NCBI GenBank assembly: GCA_013362805.1
Contig: JABFVL010000036.1
Coordinates: 54,171-118,170, forward strand
DNA length: 64,000 bases
DNA from: Mycobacteriales bacterium
GTDB lineage: Bacteria; Actinomycetota; Actinomycetes; Mycobacteriales; QHCE01
Direction: 5' to 3'
This document shows positions 55,172 to 64,000 of this stretch, piece after piece. Position 1 is the stretch's first letter, and each line of letters begins with the position of its first letter. The position numbers and the translations under genes are program-made. The notes beneath the pieces are model-generated. The model was not told where the DNA came from. It did not search any database and saw only the letters and a program-made list of their open reading frames with translations.

Positions 55172-55960
55172 TTATGAAAGTTTGGCGTGCTCCGGGAAGC
55201 GGCAAATTTTAGTGAATTCTTCAGCGTCCAATGAGGCGCCTCCGACCAGTGCACCATCTACATCGGGCTTGGCCATGATGCCGGCGATGTTTTGCGATTT
55301 CACCGAACCGCCGTAGAGCACTCGAACCCCATCAGCGAGCTCGGCATCGTATTTCTCGGCGAGTCTGGCTCGAATCGCCGCGCACACCTCTTGCGCGTCC
55401 TCAGGCGTAGCGACTTCACCCGTGCCGATCGCCCACACTGGCTCGTACGCGATCACAATGGTCTTCGCCTGCTCCGCCTTAATCTTCGCCAAGGCGCCAT
55501 CGAGTTGAGCGACGACATGCGCGACATGTTCGCCCGCTTGCCGCACGTCCAAACCTTCGCCCACACACAGAATCGGGGTCAGCCCGTGTTTGAACGCCGC
55601 CTTGACTTTCGCGTTCACCACGGCGTCGTCCTCATGGTGATATTCCCGACGTTCGGAGTGCCCCACCGTAACGTAGGTGCAGCCAAGCTTGGCGAGCATC
55701 GCGCCGGAGATGTCCCCGGTGTACGCACCGGAGTCGTGGGGGGAAACGTCCTGCGCGCCATACCCGACGAGCAGACGCTCCCCCTCCACCACTGTTTGCA
55801 CACTACGAATGTGAGTAAATGGCGGCAGCATAACCACTTCAACATCGGTGAGCTGCTTCTCGTCCAAGCTGAAGGCCACTTTTTGCGCGAGCGCAATGGC
55901 CTCGAGGTGGTTGAGATGCATCTTCCAGTTACCCGCAATGAGCGGACGACGCTGCGCCAT
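55172..55960 (-). CDS. tpiA: triose-phosphate isomerase
   Basis: A 262-aa TIM barrel. GNWKMH near the N-terminus carries the substrate Lys, TVGHSERR the electrophilic His, [11 protein letters not shown] the catalytic Glu and the mobile loop, and YGGSVKSQN the phosphate site. It follows pgk by 39 bp in the glycolytic operon. ATG start with a GAGGA site. Confidence 0.98.
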   Translation of the reverse strand: MAQRRPLIAGNWKMHLNHLEAIALAQKVAFSLDEKQLTDVEVVMLPPFTHIRSVQTVVEGERLLVGYGAQDVSPHDSGAYTGDISGAMLAKLGCTYVTVGHSERREYHHEDDAVVNAKVKAAFKHGLTPILCVGEGLDVRQAGEHVAHVVAQLDGALAKIKAEQAKTIVIAYEPVWAIGTGEVATPEDAQEVCAAIRARLAEKYDAELADGVRVLYGGSVKSQNIAGIMAKPDVDGALVGGASLDAEEFTKICRFPEHAKLS

Positions 55961-55999
55961 TAGTTCCTCACTTTTCAGTTGAAATATCGCGCCTAACGA

Positions 56000-57202
56000 C
56001 TAGGAGTCGAGCGCAGATAGCCCCGGCAACGTTTTACCTTCGACGAACTCTAGCGATGCGCCACCCCCAGTGGAGATGTGATCGAACGCGGACTCTTCCA
56101 CGTTTAGTGCTCGCACCGCTGCCGCCGAGTCACCGCCACCAACGATGGTGAAGCCATCGCAGGCCGCGATCGCTTCGGCCACCCCACGGGTGCCATTCGC
56201 GAAAGGTGCGTACTCGAACACGCCCATGGGGCCATTCCAAAACAGGCTCTTCGCTTGCGCGATTTCGGTCGCGAACGTCTTCACTGTTTCTGGGCCGATA
56301 TCGAGACCCATCTGATCGGACGGAATGTCGGCGACAGGAACCACATCGCCTTCGGCATGATGATGGATCTTGTCACTAATTACCACGTCAGACGGTAGAA
56401 CGATCTTGTCTCCCGCGTCCTGGAGAAGAGTGCGACACGTGTCGATCATGTCTTCTTCGAGCAATGACTTACCGACCGATAGCCCCTGCGCGGCAAGGAA
56501 GGTGAAGCACATTCCTCCGCCAACCAGAAGCTTGTCCACTCTGGGCAGCAGGGACGAGATTACCGCCAACTTGTCAGAAACTTTCGCACCACCCAATACC
56601 ACCACGAAAGGTCGCGCTGGGTCGGTGACGATAGAGGACAATACCTGCACTTCGCGCGCTACCAGGTAACCAGCGTAGGACGGCACAAGCCTCGTCACGT
56701 CGTATACCGAGGCATGTGCTCGGTGCACGGCGCCAAAAGCGTCATCCACATAGACGTCTGCGAGGGCCGCCAGCTCCGTGGCAAAAGCCGCCCGCTCTTT
56801 TTCGTCTTTGCTAGTTTCACGTGCGTCGAAACGCACGTTCTCTATTAGCGCGACATCTCCATCGGCAAGATTGGACACTACTTTTTGTGCGTCGGGGCCG
56901 ACTGTGTCAGCAGCGAACGCAACGGGTGCTTTCAACAGTTCAGCGAGCCGCCGTGCGACGGGCGCCAGACTAAATTCCGGATCTGGTGCGCCTTTGGGAC
57001 GTCCAAGATGCGCGCAGATTACTACCTTGGCACCGGCGGCCCGCAATGCTTCGATGGTAGGCAAGCTGGCGCGGATTCGGCCATCATCGGTGACCCGGCT
57101 GGCGTCATTGGGCTTATAGGAAATAGGTGTGTTGAGGTCGGCGCGCACCAATACGCGCCGACCTTTAACACCCTCGGCGAGCAATTCGTCGAGGTTTCTC
57201 AC
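56000..57202 (-). CDS. pgk: phosphoglycerate kinase
   Basis: A 400-aa two-domain kinase: RVLVRADLNTPI at the N-terminus, the Arg/His pair in ICAHLGRPKG, VVLGGAKVSDKL at the hinge, and FWNGPMGVFEY with GGGDSAAAV in the nucleotide domain. The GTG start has an AGGAG site 12 bp after the gap stop. Confidence 0.98.
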   Translation of the reverse strand: MRNLDELLAEGVKGRRVLVRADLNTPISYKPNDASRVTDDGRIRASLPTIEALRAAGAKVVICAHLGRPKGAPDPEFSLAPVARRLAELLKAPVAFAADTVGPDAQKVVSNLADGDVALIENVRFDARETSKDEKERAAFATELAALADVYVDDAFGAVHRAHASVYDVTRLVPSYAGYLVAREVQVLSSIVTDPARPFVVVLGGAKVSDKLAVISSLLPRVDKLLVGGGMCFTFLAAQGLSVGKSLLEEDMIDTCRTLLQDAGDKIVLPSDVVISDKIHHHAEGDVVPVADIPSDQMGLDIGPETVKTFATEIAQAKSLFWNGPMGVFEYAPFANGTRGVAEAIAACDGFTIVGGGDSAAAVRALNVEESAFDHISTGGGASLEFVEGKTLPGLSALDS

Positions 57203-57214
57203 AGATGAGCTCCT

Positions 57215-58279
<1,065 letters not shown>

Positions 58280-58486
58280 TTATCTGGGCACACGACGTTC
58301 ACTTCACTAGGTAGCCGTTCCGTCCACCCGTGGCGTGAGGCAGATCGCCCGGACCGGGAAGTAACTCGCGGTGCGGGAGTTTCTCTGGGTGCGGCAGCTG
58401 CCCGTGTACGTACATCCCAATGCTATTGCGCGGCAGAGCAAACCGCATTGGCGAGCTCGAATAAATAGACGTGACTCTAGGGGAGG

Positions 58487-58981
58487 TCACCGGCTTACTA
58501 CTGGGCTCGGGCTTGAGGGACCTCGAGAGAAACTGTGCCGCCACTTTTTTAGCTCGCTGGTAACCACTTCTTTTACAAATTCTTTCGGAGCGTCTTCCCC
58601 AGAAACAGCTCTCAAGTTCGTCGTTTTTCCGTCCACGATCACGTTGATTTCCCGAGCTTTCACGCGATCGCATTTCATGGTTCCTTGGCTTTCCAAATCA
58701 TAAGAACGCGTCCGGTGATCGGTGCCCTCCCAGTAACCAGCACCCTGGACTTCCAACTTCACCGCTTCGATAGCTGTACTGCCTATACAGAAATAGGTGT
58801 ATCCAGGGTCTTTCAACGATGGGCTTTGTTCCCGGGCCACTGACGTAAATAAGCTGCCATTGTTGATATTGATCTCGGTACTTGTCGGCGCGCCCTGAAA
58901 AATTGCCAGTGCCGCGCCGAATGCGGCAGCCGGGCCGACAAGCAGAGGCCATTTCTTCTTTGGCTTTCCTTCCGATGACAT
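58487..58981 (-). CDS. small single-pass membrane protein of unknown function
   Basis: A 164-aa protein: basic N-terminus (GKPKKKW), one membrane helix (about 12-30, LLVGPAAAFGAALAIF), then an extracytoplasmic domain with two Cys (YFCIG, MKCDR) that could form a disulfide. The ATG at 58981 is preferred because GGAGG lies 7 nt before it; an ATG seven codons upstream is possible. It interrupts the common whiA-gap order and is AT-rich. I recognise no family. Confidence 0.65.
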   Translation of the reverse strand: MSSEGKPKKKWPLLVGPAAAFGAALAIFQGAPTSTEININNGSLFTSVAREQSPSLKDPGYTYFCIGSTAIEAVKLEVQGAGYWEGTDHRTRSYDLESQGTMKCDRVKAREINVIVDGKTTNLRAVSGEDAPKEFVKEVVTSELKKWRHSFSRGPSSPSPVVSR

Positions 58982-59103
58982 TTTTGCGCCTCCGATTTTC
59001 ATGGTTCGCTTAGAGAGTAATCACTCGCGAACGTTGTGGAGGAGAAATTCTCTACTCCGTTGCAACGGTTCCAGTAAGAGACATCGGCGATCAACGCCCC
59101 AGG

Positions 59104-60081
59104 TTAGGCAAGCATGTCGGCGGTGACCGCAGACTCAGTGTCCGGCAAGCCAAGGTCATAGGCGCGTTTGTCGGCGAGGGCAAGCAAGCGACGAATCCGA
59201 CCAGCGATGGCGTCTTTCGTAAGAGGTGGATCAGCCAAAGCACCCAGCTCTTCTAGCGAAGCCTGTCGATGCTCAAGTCGCAATTTGCCCGCCGAGAGCA
59301 GATGGCCAGGGGCCGTGTCACCAAGAATGTCCAATGCCCGTTCAACTCGAGCACTGGCTGCCACCGCAGCTCGCACACTGCGTCGCAAATTCGCGTCATC
59401 AAAGTTGGCAAGCCTGTTCGCTGTCGCCCGAACCTCTCTGCGCATACGCCGCTCTTCCCACTCCAGCAAGCTGGTATGCGCCCCCATCCGGGTTAGTAGG
59501 GTGGAGATGGAGTCACCATCGCGCATGACAACGCGATCTACCCCACGCACTTCGCGGGCCTTGCTGATTCCGCCGAGGCGACGGGCCGAACCCGATAGCG
59601 CTAGCGCTGCTTCTGGTCCGGGGCAGGTGATTTCCAGTGCTGAAGAACGACCTGGCTCGGTCAAAGAGCCGTGCGCCAAGAACGCGCCACGCCAAGCCGC
59701 GGCGGCACAACACATCGCGGCGGATACCACTTGAGCTGGCAAGCCTCGAACTGGACGACCCCGCACATCCAGTAGGCCGGTTTGCCGCGCGAGTGCTTCG
59801 CCGTCTTTAACAATGCGGACAATGTATCGGCTGCCTTTACGCAGCCCGCCCGGTGCCAAAACATAAATCTCGCTCGGATAGCCGAAAACTTCGGCAATTT
59901 CCGAGCGCAAACGCCGAGCCACATTGCCATGGTCCAATTCGGCTTCTACTACTACTCGGCCGCTCACAATATGCAAACCACCTGCGAAACGCAGCAATGC
60001 TGACATTTCCGCTCGCCGACAGCAAGGTTTCGTCACTGCTACTCGACTAAGTTCGTCTTTGACCGCGCTTGTCATCGCCAT
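59104..60081 (-). CDS. whiA: WhiA sporulation/cell-division regulator
   Basis: A 325-aa WhiA: an N-terminal LAGLIDADG-like domain ([28 protein letters not shown]) without nuclease function, and a C-terminal helix-turn-helix (about 270-320, [22 protein letters not shown] in two adjoining parts). It controls sporulation septation genes with WhiB in streptomycetes. It follows yvcK by 22 bp in the conserved uvrC-rapZ-yvcK-whiA order. Confidence 0.97.
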   Translation of the reverse strand: MAMTSAVKDELSRVAVTKPCCRRAEMSALLRFAGGLHIVSGRVVVEAELDHGNVARRLRSEIAEVFGYPSEIYVLAPGGLRKGSRYIVRIVKDGEALARQTGLLDVRGRPVRGLPAQVVSAAMCCAAAAWRGAFLAHGSLTEPGRSSALEITCPGPEAALALSGSARRLGGISKAREVRGVDRVVMRDGDSISTLLTRMGAHTSLLEWEERRMRREVRATANRLANFDDANLRRSVRAAVAASARVERALDILGDTAPGHLLSAGKLRLEHRQASLEELGALADPPLTKDAIAGRIRRLLALADKRAYDLGLPDTESAVTADMLA

Positions 60082-60103
60082 AGAAAGCTCGTACTCCCCC
60101 GAC

Positions 60104-61015
60104 TCACCGCTTGTACATCACTGCGCGCAGCGCTTGGGCTAGCGCTACCGAATCGTGCCGGGCCGTGCCATCTCCGCGGGCTACCGGCGCCACGATCAAT
60201 TCACCACCTAGGGATTCTGCCGCATTCCGCAGTTTTACGTGGTCCCCAATCGAGGATGGATCGGACAAAACTATATTAGTTCGGAATTTTTCGTCATGTG
60301 TCGTCAAAGCGGTTAGATGTTCCGCGCTCGACAAACCAACTGTCTCCGCATCCGCTGCCAAATTCATAATCAAAAGTCGCCGCGCCTCACTGACTGCGAT
60401 CGCGTCGCGCAAAACTGGCACAAGCAAATGTGGAATAACACTGGTGAACCACGAACCGGGACCAAAAATCAACCAATCCGCTTCATCAACGGCTCTCAAC
60501 ACTTCAGCGCACACTGGCGGGTTTTCTGGCAACAGCCGCACCCGCAAGACGCGTCCACGCGCGGTCGCGACATCGGCCTGTCCTCGCACCACGTGAACGC
60601 CATTACCTGCGTCTACTTCGGCCTCAATTTGCAATGGGTCAATAGACATAGGCAAAACCCGACCGTGGGCTTTCAGCAAACGACCAGCATGGTCAAGCGC
60701 CGCAATCGGATCGCCCAAAAGGTCGAACAATCCGGCAAGTACCAAATTGCCCACCGCATGTTCGGTGAGGTCTCCGCCAGAACGGAACCGATGTTGGAAC
60801 AGCCGGGCGGTCAGATCTTCTCCATCATCCGATAGTGCCACCAAAGCCTGACGCAAATCACCTGGTGGAACACCGCCAAGCTCAGAACGCAGGCGGCCAC
60901 TGGAACCACCGTCGTCCGCCACGGTGACCACCGCGGTGATGTCAACATCGAGTCCTCGCAGCGCGCGCAAGGAAGCAAAAAGCCCATGCCCGCCGCCAAA
61001 AGCGACAACCTTCAT
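60104..61015 (-). CDS. yvcK: YvcK/CofD-like gluconeogenesis factor
   Basis: A 303-aa protein with the Gly-rich nucleotide loop [13 protein letters not shown] at the N-terminus and [13 protein letters not shown] soon after, both family marks. YvcK proteins bind UDP-sugars and influence carbon flux and cell-wall synthesis. The ATG overlaps the rapZ stop by 4 nt. Confidence 0.96.
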   Translation of the reverse strand: MKVVAFGGGHGLFASLRALRGLDVDITAVVTVADDGGSSGRLRSELGGVPPGDLRQALVALSDDGEDLTARLFQHRFRSGGDLTEHAVGNLVLAGLFDLLGDPIAALDHAGRLLKAHGRVLPMSIDPLQIEAEVDAGNGVHVVRGQADVATARGRVLRVRLLPENPPVCAEVLRAVDEADWLIFGPGSWFTSVIPHLLVPVLRDAIAVSEARRLLIMNLAADAETVGLSSAEHLTALTTHDEKFRTNIVLSDPSSIGDHVKLRNAAESLGGELIVAPVARGDGTARHDSVALAQALRAVMYKR

Positions 61016-61863
61016 TCACGCCCCATGTCTCGATGCAGAGTCGAGGCGCTAAGCCCCTTAGTCCGCAACCGCTCTGCTAGTGCTTCGGCGCTCGCCACAC
61101 TCCGATGCCGGCCGCCCGTGCAGCCGATGGCGATCATCACGTGATGCTTGCCCTCACGGCGATAGCCCGGGGCCATCGCAGCGACAACATTGGCGTAGCT
61201 GTCCAAAAACTCCGACACGCCGCTCTGCGCGAAAACATACTCGCTCACCGCGAGGTCCAATCCAGACAATGGACGAAGTTCTGGCACCCAATGTGGATTT
61301 TTTACAAAGCGCATGTCAAGAACTAGGTCAGCATCCGATGGCAAACCATGCTTGAAGCCAAAGGACATTACCGAGAAATGCGGAACGTCCCGCTCGACGC
61401 CGAACAGCTCCTCCACCCTGGCTCTCAACTGATTCTGATTTAGCTGTGTGGTGTCAAGCACGACATCCGCACCCGCGCGCGCATCAGCCAACAACTCACG
61501 TTCAGCGGCGATACCATCAGCCAGCCGACCAGATCCTTGCAGCGGATGTGTGCGCCGCACACTCTCAAAGCGGCGCACCAATACCTCATCGGAGGCTTCC
61601 AGAAAAATGAGTTGAGGCTCATAGCCGCTTTCATGAAGATGCTTCATCGCGCCAATGACATCGGTCGAAAACGCTCGGGAACGCACATCGAGCACCACCG
61701 CCGTCCGGCGGGTCTGATCGCCCGCGCGCTCCGCCAGTTCCGCCATTGGCACCAGTAGCGTCTGTGGAAGGTTGTCAACCACATAAAAGCCAACATTTTC
61801 TAGTGCTCGAGCTACCGTTGACCGGCCGGCTCCAGACAAGCCCGTGACTATTACCAGGTCCAT
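61012..61863 (-). CDS. rapZ: RapZ-type nucleotide-binding protein
   Basis: A 283-aa protein with a Walker A site GLSGAGRST at residues 7-15 and the C-terminal GCTGGRHRSV block. In E. coli RapZ steers a small RNA to RNase E; in Gram-positives the role is less clear (YvcJ). The usual Lys of the P-loop is Arg, normal for many actinobacterial copies. It is coupled to yvcK. Confidence 0.96.
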   Translation of the reverse strand: MDLVIVTGLSGAGRSTVARALENVGFYVVDNLPQTLLVPMAELAERAGDQTRRTAVVLDVRSRAFSTDVIGAMKHLHESGYEPQLIFLEASDEVLVRRFESVRRTHPLQGSGRLADGIAAERELLADARAGADVVLDTTQLNQNQLRARVEELFGVERDVPHFSVMSFGFKHGLPSDADLVLDMRFVKNPHWVPELRPLSGLDLAVSEYVFAQSGVSEFLDSYANVVAAMAPGYRREGKHHVMIAIGCTGGRHRSVASAEALAERLRTKGLSASTLHRDMGRE

Positions 61864-61978
61864 TCCCGCCCCCGTGCAGTTTCCGCCCCTTCCCCAAGGG
61901 TAGAGGGTGTCGGCATTGGCACGTGGACGGCGGCAGCGGCATGGTAAAGAAACCGAAGGGTTATGCGCGCACAGAAAC

Positions 61979-63886
61979 CTACTTCCTCAGCGCTTCCACG
62001 ATTGTTTGGGCAAGCTTGGGCCCGATTCCGGGAACTTCAGTCACCTCATCAACACTGGCGGCCTTAAGCTTTTTGACTGACCCGAAGTGCGCCAACAGTG
62101 CCTTTCTTCTCGTCTCACCCAGCCCAGAAATGCCTTCTAGCGCTGAGGTTGTCATCCGTTTGGAGCGCTTTTGGCGGTGAAAGGTGATCGCGAAGCGGTG
62201 TGCCTCATCACGGAGCCGCTGAAGCATATAAAGGGCCTCAGAGGTGCGAGGCAAAATGACGGGGAAATCATCGTCGGGCAGCCATACTTCTTCAAGACGC
62301 TTAGCCAAACCGACCAACGAGACGTCTTCAATCCCCAGATCGGCGAGCACTCGCGCCGCCGCGTTCACCTGGGGCTGGCCACCATCAACGACCACGAGAT
62401 TCGGTGGGTAGGCGAACTTCTGCGGTCGGCCCGTTGTGGGGTCAATGCCAGGTTTGTCCTCGTGGGTGAGGGCTTCGGGAAGATCTCCAGTTTGTGCGTG
62501 CGCGTCCAAGTACCGAGAGAATCGACGACGCAGCACCTCATCCATCGCCGCCGTATCGTCGCGCGCATGGCGAATATTGAATCTCCGATACTCGGATTTA
62601 CGCGCGATGCCGTCTTCGAACACGACCATGCTCGCTACTACGTCGGTGCCCGAGACATGGGAGATGTCGAAGCATTCGATACGTAGTGGCGCATCCGGCA
62701 AGTTCAGCGCCTCGGCCAGCTCATTGAGAGCCTTTGACCGTGACGTTAGATCGGTGGCTCGCTTGAGCTTGTGCTGGTTCAATGCCTGTTCGGCGTTGCG
62801 TGCGACTGTTTCGGCGAGCGCTTTCTTGTCGCCTCGCTGCGGCACCCGCACAATAACTTTTGATCCCCGCTGCGTGCTGAGCAATTCGGCGAGAACGACG
62901 TGATCATCGGGAAGCGCTGGCACAAGCACCTCGCGAGGAATGGAGGCCTCCGGCTCGGCATAAACCTGGAGGCAGAACTGCTCCACTAGATCGCCCAGGC
63001 TCACGTCTTCGACTTTTTCTACGATCCACCCGCGTTGCCCACGCACCCGGCCGTCACGCACATGAAAAACTTGCACGGCTGTCAACAATTCGTCGTCGGC
63101 GAAGGCCACCACATCCGCGTCGGTGCCATCTCCAAACACCACAGCTTGCTTCTCCACTGTTCGGCGCAAGGCGGTGATGTCGTCGCGTAGCCGGGCGGCA
63201 CGTTCGAACTCGAGGTCGTTCGAGGCTTGGGTCATCTCCCGCTCAAGACGGCGCAGCATGGTATCTGTCTTACCCGCCATGAAGTCACAGAAATCGTTAA
63301 CAATGGCGCGGTGCTCGTCGGCCGATACGCGTCCCACACATGGGGCGGAACACTTATCGATATATCCCAACAAACATGGCCGTCCAATGTGTTGCGCGCG
63401 CTTGAATACCCCAGCTGAACAGGTGCGAGCGGGAAATACGCGCAGCAATTGATCGAGCGTTTCTCTAATAGCCCAAGCATGACTATAAGGACCGAAATAT
63501 CTCACGCCCTTTTTCTTGGGCCCACGCATGACTTGTAGCCGAGGGAACTCTTCATACAGAGTGACCGCAAGACTGGGATAACTCTTGTCGTCTCGATATC
63601 GGACGTTGAACTTCGGATCGTATTCCTTGATCCAGTTATATTCGAGTTGCAGTGCTTCAACTTCGGTGCCGACCACGACCCAGTCCACTTTCGCGGCGGT
63701 AGTCACCATTTGGAAGGTTCGCGGATGCAGACCGCTGGGATCCGCGAAGTATGAGCTCAGTCGAGAGCGAAGACTCTTGGCTTTCCCGACATAAATCACG
63801 CGTCCGTGAGCATCTTGGAAGCGATAAACGCCGGGTTCGGTAGGGATCGAACCGGGCGCAGGGCTATATGTGGCGGTGTCTGGCAC
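61979..63886 (-). CDS. uvrC: excinuclease ABC subunit C
   Basis: A 635-aa UvrC: GIY-YIG nuclease domain ([21 protein letters not shown]), UVR motif for UvrB contact (about 205-240), RNase H-like C-terminal nuclease domain ([19 protein letters not shown]), and two helix-hairpin-helix repeats at the end ([19 protein letters not shown]). It makes both incisions in nucleotide excision repair. The start is GTG 63886. Confidence 0.98.
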   Translation of the reverse strand: MPDTATYSPAPGSIPTEPGVYRFQDAHGRVIYVGKAKSLRSRLSSYFADPSGLHPRTFQMVTTAAKVDWVVVGTEVEALQLEYNWIKEYDPKFNVRYRDDKSYPSLAVTLYEEFPRLQVMRGPKKKGVRYFGPYSHAWAIRETLDQLLRVFPARTCSAGVFKRAQHIGRPCLLGYIDKCSAPCVGRVSADEHRAIVNDFCDFMAGKTDTMLRRLEREMTQASNDLEFERAARLRDDITALRRTVEKQAVVFGDGTDADVVAFADDELLTAVQVFHVRDGRVRGQRGWIVEKVEDVSLGDLVEQFCLQVYAEPEASIPREVLVPALPDDHVVLAELLSTQRGSKVIVRVPQRGDKKALAETVARNAEQALNQHKLKRATDLTSRSKALNELAEALNLPDAPLRIECFDISHVSGTDVVASMVVFEDGIARKSEYRRFNIRHARDDTAAMDEVLRRRFSRYLDAHAQTGDLPEALTHEDKPGIDPTTGRPQKFAYPPNLVVVDGGQPQVNAAARVLADLGIEDVSLVGLAKRLEEVWLPDDDFPVILPRTSEALYMLQRLRDEAHRFAITFHRQKRSKRMTTSALEGISGLGETRRKALLAHFGSVKKLKAASVDEVTEVPGIGPKLAQTIVEALRK

Positions 63887-63942
63887 GGCTTCCAGCCTTA
63901 TCGGGCAATACGAGAGAGTGACCAGCGGCGAGCAAAACTGGG

Positions 63943-63960
63943 GTTATCAGGGCTGATAAC
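63943..63960. promoter_or_regulatory. GTTATCA-N4-TGATAAC inverted repeat upstream of uvrC
   Basis: A perfect 7-bp inverted repeat with a 4-bp spacer about 57 bp before the uvrC start, which could be an operator. It does not resemble the actinobacterial LexA box. Confidence 0.5.
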
Positions 63961-64000
63961 GGCTCAGGCACGGCGTGCCCGTCGGGATGAACATGACCGT

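Noticed and set aside
63943..63960. LexA/SOS box upstream of uvrC
   Set aside because: The repeat is GTTATCA-N4-TGATAAC, unlike the actinobacterial form TCGAAC-N4-GTTCGA.

Overview
The window comes from an actinomycete chromosome with a moderate GC content for that group. The evidence is the housekeeping content: whiA, coproheme-pathway hemQ next to a hemG/cgoX-type oxidase, DUF3000, an HRDC/RNase D protein beside hemE, an IdeR/DmdR-type iron box, and the Gram-positive block uvrC-rapZ-yvcK-whiA-gap-pgk-tpiA. Modular type I PKSs with classical actinomycete docking domains agree with this. A halophilic or Glycomycetales-like relative is a guess only.

Region 1 (1-30168) is a biosynthetic gene cluster cut by the left edge. 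On the + strand are PKS1 (5' end missing: a KS fragment-AT-ACP module, then KS-AT-DH-KR-ACP), PKS2 (KS-AT-DH-KR-ACP, then KS-AT-ACP) and a Sfp/EntD-type phosphopantetheinyl transferase. Tail to tail with it runs a nine-gene minus-strand operon in which nearly every junction is a 4-nt stop/start overlap. In transcription order it encodes PKS3 (KS-AT-DH-ER-KR-ACP), a BtrH/C39-like cysteine acyltransferase, a carrier protein, an acyl-CoA-dehydrogenase-like flavoenzyme, a SerRS-like amino acid:carrier protein ligase, a stand-alone thioester-reductase-like SDR, an alpha/beta hydrolase, a second carrier protein and an FAD monooxygenase/epoxidase. A divergent promoter region separates PKS3 from a type II thioesterase and a VOC-family gene.

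Docking-domain types suggest the order PKS1 to PKS2 to PKS3. No PKS in the window carries a thioesterase domain, and PKS3 ends soon after its ACP, so the chain must be released by a free-standing enzyme. The combination of a SerRS-like ligase, dedicated carrier protein, flavin dehydrogenase and BtrH-like acyltransferase beside a terminal PKS is the strongest candidate for an undescribed system. I infer that an amino acid is activated on a carrier protein, oxidised there, and joined to or exchanged with the polyketide in trans. No transporter or regulator is visible, so part of the cluster probably lies to the left.

Region 2 (30170-50000) is mostly chromosomal core: a DUF3037/HipA-like pair, a J-domain membrane protein, a RibD-C reductase, two lipoproteins, msrB, a heme block (hemE, hemG/cgoX, hemQ) interrupted by an AT-rich GH114-like lipoprotein gene and a 792-base gap, DUF3000, an anchored trypsin-like protease, RNase D, a ferric-siderophore reductase behind an iron box, the fatty-acid oxidation pair fadA/fadB behind a TetR-like operator, and an acyltransferase whose start lies inside a perfect hairpin.

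Region 3 (50000-64000) holds an acyl-ACP desaturase behind a perfect 20-bp palindrome, an AT-rich orphan gene for a 1130-aa protein with two phosphotransferase-like motif sets, thiamine pyrophosphokinase, and then tpiA-pgk-gap, a small membrane protein, whiA, yvcK, rapZ and uvrC, all on the minus strand. I saw no tRNA, rRNA, CRISPR array or intact insertion sequence.
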